NCBI GenBank assembly: GCA_036338025.1
Contig: JAYZDB010000318.1
Coordinates: forward strand, 1 to 9,054
From: JAYZDB01 sp036338025
GTDB lineage: Bacteria; Planctomycetota; UBA1135; UBA2386
DNA: 9,054 nt
Direction of reading: 5' to 3'
Shown: one piece after another, positions 7,235 through 9,054 of the stretch
How positions within the stretch are numbered: position 1 is the first letter of the stretch
Layout: the number at the start of each line of letters is the position of its first letter
Made by a program: the position numbers and the translations under genes
Notes under the pieces: model-generated
The model's input: the letters and a program-made list of their open reading frames with translations, nothing else
Database searches by the model: none
Told to the model about the DNA's origin: nothing

Positions 7235-8077
7235 TTGGACGCGACCCGACTGCAAGAGATCCTGGAGATCGCCCGCCACACCCCGGGTCCCCGCGTGGTG
7301 TTGACCGGCGCCGGGATCAGCGCGGAGAGCGGAATTCCGACCTTCCGAGGCGCCGAAGGCTACTGGCAGGTCGGCTCGCGTAACTACCAGCCAAGCGAAT
7401 TGGCGACCCTGCGGGCCTTCACCGAGATGCCAGCAGAAATCTGGGCCTGGTATCTGTATCGGCGGGCGGTCTGCCGGGCGGCGCTGCCCAACGACGGCCA
7501 CCGCGCGCTGGCCGAGCTGGAAGCCACGCTCGGCGACCGGTTCCTGCTGATCACCCAGAACGTCGACGGCCTGCACCTGCGCGCCGGCAACTCTCAGGAC
7601 CGCACCTACCAGATCCACGGCAACCTCGACTTCACCCGCTGCTCGGCGGGATGCCACATCGGCGTCGACCCGCTGCCCGACGAGTTGTCGGCCTGGCGCA
7701 AGGACCAGGCCCTGGACGCGGCCAGCCGCGAGCTTCTGCACTGCCCACACTGTGGAGCATGGCTGCGCCCCCACGTGCTGTGGTTCGACGAGTGCTACGA
7801 CGAAGTCCGCTACCGATTCGAGAGTTCCCTGTCCGCCGCCGAGTCCTGTGGCATCCTCCTGATCGTGGGGACGTCCGGCGCCACCAACCTGCCCATGCAA
7901 GTCGCGGCCCGGGTCGCCGAACGCGGCGTGCCGCTGATCGTGGTCGACCCAGAACCCTCACCATTTACCGAGATGGCCGAGGCATCTCCGGCGGGTTGTT
8001 TCGCCCAGGGACTGGCCGGTGAATGGGTCCCGCAGATCTGCGCGGAATTGGCAAACAAGCCGGTGAATCCAAGCTAG
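7235..8077 (+). CDS. cobB: NAD-dependent protein deacylase, CobB-type sirtuin
   Basis: Predicted cytosolic sirtuin that removes acyl groups from protein lysines using NAD, giving nicotinamide and O-acyl-ADP-ribose. With the TTG start it has 280 residues, a little longer than typical bacterial sirtuins. NAD-fold motifs are GAGIS (25-29), PTFRG (35-39) and TQNVDGLH (107-114); the catalytic base is H128 in QIHGN. A zinc ribbon is formed by C136, C140, C170 and C173. GTSGATNLPMQ and a late VVDPEP segment complete the NAD pocket. Y73-L-Y-R76 aligns with the Tyr-x-x-Arg pair of E. coli CobB and SIRT5 that binds negatively charged acyl groups, so desuccinylase or demalonylase activity is likely. The segment between the two Cys pairs is rather long (29 residues). 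The frame extends to ATG 7166, which would overlap crcB by eight bases and add an atypical tail. hemH follows 69 bases downstream on the same strand. Confidence 0.93.
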   Translation: MDATRLQEILEIARHTPGPRVVLTGAGISAESGIPTFRGAEGYWQVGSRNYQPSELATLRAFTEMPAEIWAWYLYRRAVCRAALPNDGHRALAELEATLGDRFLLITQNVDGLHLRAGNSQDRTYQIHGNLDFTRCSAGCHIGVDPLPDELSAWRKDQALDAASRELLHCPHCGAWLRPHVLWFDECYDEVRYRFESSLSAAESCGILLIVGTSGATNLPMQVAARVAERGVPLIVVDPEPSPFTEMAEASPAGCFAQGLAGEWVPQICAELANKPVNPS

Positions 8078-8118
8078 GCGCAGCTGCTGATTCGCACGGA
8101 ACAGATGCGGCCGAGTCC

Positions 8119-8130
8119 AGCACGGGTGCT
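8119..8130. repeat. Dyad AGCAC-N2-GTGCT upstream of hemH
   Basis: A perfect five-base inverted repeat with a two-base centre ends 16 bases before the hemH ATG. The spacer is too short for an RNA loop, so if real it would be a protein-binding dyad. It may be chance. Confidence 0.22.
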
Positions 8131-8146
8131 AAGGTCCCTGCCCCCG

Positions 8147-9054
8147 ATGAAGCCCGATGCTCCCGTCGACAACCCGGCCCCGAACGGCGTCCTGCTGATC
8201 AACCTCGGCACACCGGACAGTCCCTCCGTCTCGGACGTCCGGAACTACCTTCGTGAGTTCCTCTCCGACCCGTACGTGATCGATCTCCCGGCACCCCTGC
8301 GGTTCGCGCTGGTGTGGGGCTTGATCCTGCCATTTCGCCCATCCAGGTCAGCAAAGGCCTACCGGCAGATCTGGACCGACCGTGGCTCACCCCTGCGTTT
8401 TCATGGCGAGGACTTGCTGGCTCGGCTGCAGGACGACGCCATGTGGAATTCGTCACCAGGCCCGATCGGCTTCGCCATGCGCTACGGGCGGCCATCGTTT
8501 TGTGAAGCTCTCGACCAACTGCGCAAGGCAGGCGCGCGCCACGTCCGGGTCTTTCCGATGTTCCCGCAATACTCCGAGTCGGCGTGGTTGACGGCGGCAA
8601 AAGCCTGCGATGTGGCGGCGGCACAGCGCGGCATGACCACCTCAGCAGTCCAACCCTTCTACGACCACCCGCGTTACCTCGACGTGCTCGCAAAACGCAC
8701 CGCCGCCCATCTCGACCGCTACCCGGCAGACAAGCTGCTGATGAGCTTCCACGGCCTGCCCGAACGGCACATCCGACGAACCGACGCGAGCACCACTGGA
8801 CATTGCCTGCAGCGCGATGGCTGCTGTGACGCGATGGTGTCCGCCAACCGCAACTGCTACCGCGCACATTGCTACGCCACTGCCCGAGGACTGGCGCAGC
8901 GGCTGGAACTCACCGCGGAGGCATGGGAAGTGTCGTTCCAATCACGCCTCGGGCGCACGCCTTGGATTCAGCCCTTCACCGATCACCGGATCCCGGAGAT
9001 CGCCGCCGAGGGATGCCGCCGCCTGGCGGTGGTCTGCCCCTCGTTCGTTGCAGA
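8147..9054 (+). CDS. hemH: Ferrochelatase (protoporphyrin type), 3' end cut by the window
   Basis: Catalyses insertion of ferrous iron into protoporphyrin IX (or coproporphyrin), a late step of haem synthesis, at the inner membrane surface. The 302 visible residues run to within PSFVA, usually followed by an acidic residue and the last third of domain 2. Signatures are VLLINLGTPDSP (15-26), VRNYLREFLSDPYVID (31-46), FPMFPQYSES (136-145) and SFHGLPERH (200-208), in which H202 is the metal-binding catalytic histidine. C220, C226, C227, C237 and C242 cluster after it, in the place where one known class of bacterial ferrochelatases binds [2Fe-2S]. The ATG at 8147 gives a typical short lead; AAGG lies 12 bases upstream, rather far. 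In-frame ATG 8105 and GTG 8126 are alternatives. The frame is the same as that of the sirtuin, separated by its TAG stop at 8075, and the two may be co-transcribed. The length of the missing part is unknown. Confidence 0.95.
   Translation, partial: MKPDAPVDNPAPNGVLLINLGTPDSPSVSDVRNYLREFLSDPYVIDLPAPLRFALVWGLILPFRPSRSAKAYRQIWTDRGSPLRFHGEDLLARLQDDAMWNSSPGPIGFAMRYGRPSFCEALDQLRKAGARHVRVFPMFPQYSESAWLTAAKACDVAAAQRGMTTSAVQPFYDHPRYLDVLAKRTAAHLDRYPADKLLMSFHGLPERHIRRTDASTTGHCLQRDGCCDAMVSANRNCYRAHCYATARGLAQRLELTAEAWEVSFQSRLGRTPWIQPFTDHRIPEIAAEGCRRLAVVCPSFVA

Noticed and set aside
7174..7300. Fluoride riboswitch upstream of crcB
   Set aside because: I could not find the conserved GG-GAUGG-G-UUC-CC opening or the pseudoknot partners, and the leader before the GTG is short. 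A covariance search would settle it.
7001..7900. A 299-codon open frame on the minus strand opposite the sirtuin gene
   Set aside because: It lies wholly antisense to a clear sirtuin and partly inside crcB. Its translation is low-complexity Gly/Ala/Arg/Val-rich without any family motif, as expected from GC-rich DNA.
8199..8867. A 222-codon minus-strand open frame opposite hemH
   Set aside because: The plus strand encodes a continuous ferrochelatase with all signatures. The opposite frame is Arg/Ser-rich and has no motif.

Overview
The window is GC-rich (about 60% or a little more by eye), almost fully coding, and looks like an ordinary chromosomal stretch. I see no RNA genes, insertion sequences, CRISPR or phage genes. 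The organism cannot be fixed from this window. The best hint is the 535-residue exported protein at 3379-4986. Its C-terminal half resembles, from memory, a peptidase-like family common in Planctomycetota, so a high-GC planctomycete or related deep-branching Gram-negative-type bacterium is my weak preference. The ferrochelatase belongs to the class with an internal cysteine cluster, known from Myxococcus and others, which fits several non-enteric lineages.

Layout. From about 7173 down to the left edge all genes lie on the minus strand, in the order crcB (fluoride channel) - family-5 solute-binding protein - exported gluzincin-like protein of unknown role - uup-type ABC-F ATPase - DAACS glutamate/aspartate symporter - the first codons of one further gene leaving at position 1 (start reads MRVLVTRH, possibly hemD). 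Gaps are 14, 64, 63, 38 and 15 bases, so much of this may be co-transcribed, although the two gaps of about 64 bases carry GC-rich dyads. From 7235 rightward two plus-strand genes follow: a CobB-type sirtuin and hemH (ferrochelatase), which is cut by the right edge. The only divergent promoter region is the roughly 60 bases between crcB and the sirtuin. There is no gene-free stretch over 300 bases.

How the genes fit together. No single pathway links them. The left group is envelope and transport oriented: fluoride export, a membrane-anchored peptide-type binding protein without permease genes beside it, an exported pseudo-peptidase and an amino-acid symporter, with a translation-associated ATPase among them. 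The right pair is a protein deacylase plus the last step of haem synthesis. If the left-edge fragment is hemD, haem genes would flank the whole block.

Most notable: the exported protein keeps the frame of a gluzincin active site but has lost most of the HExxH/E residues; the solute-binding protein has a membrane anchor but no lipobox and no transporter beside it; and HemH carries five cysteines within 23 residues, predicting an internal [2Fe-2S] cluster. I did not find a convincing new multi-gene system.
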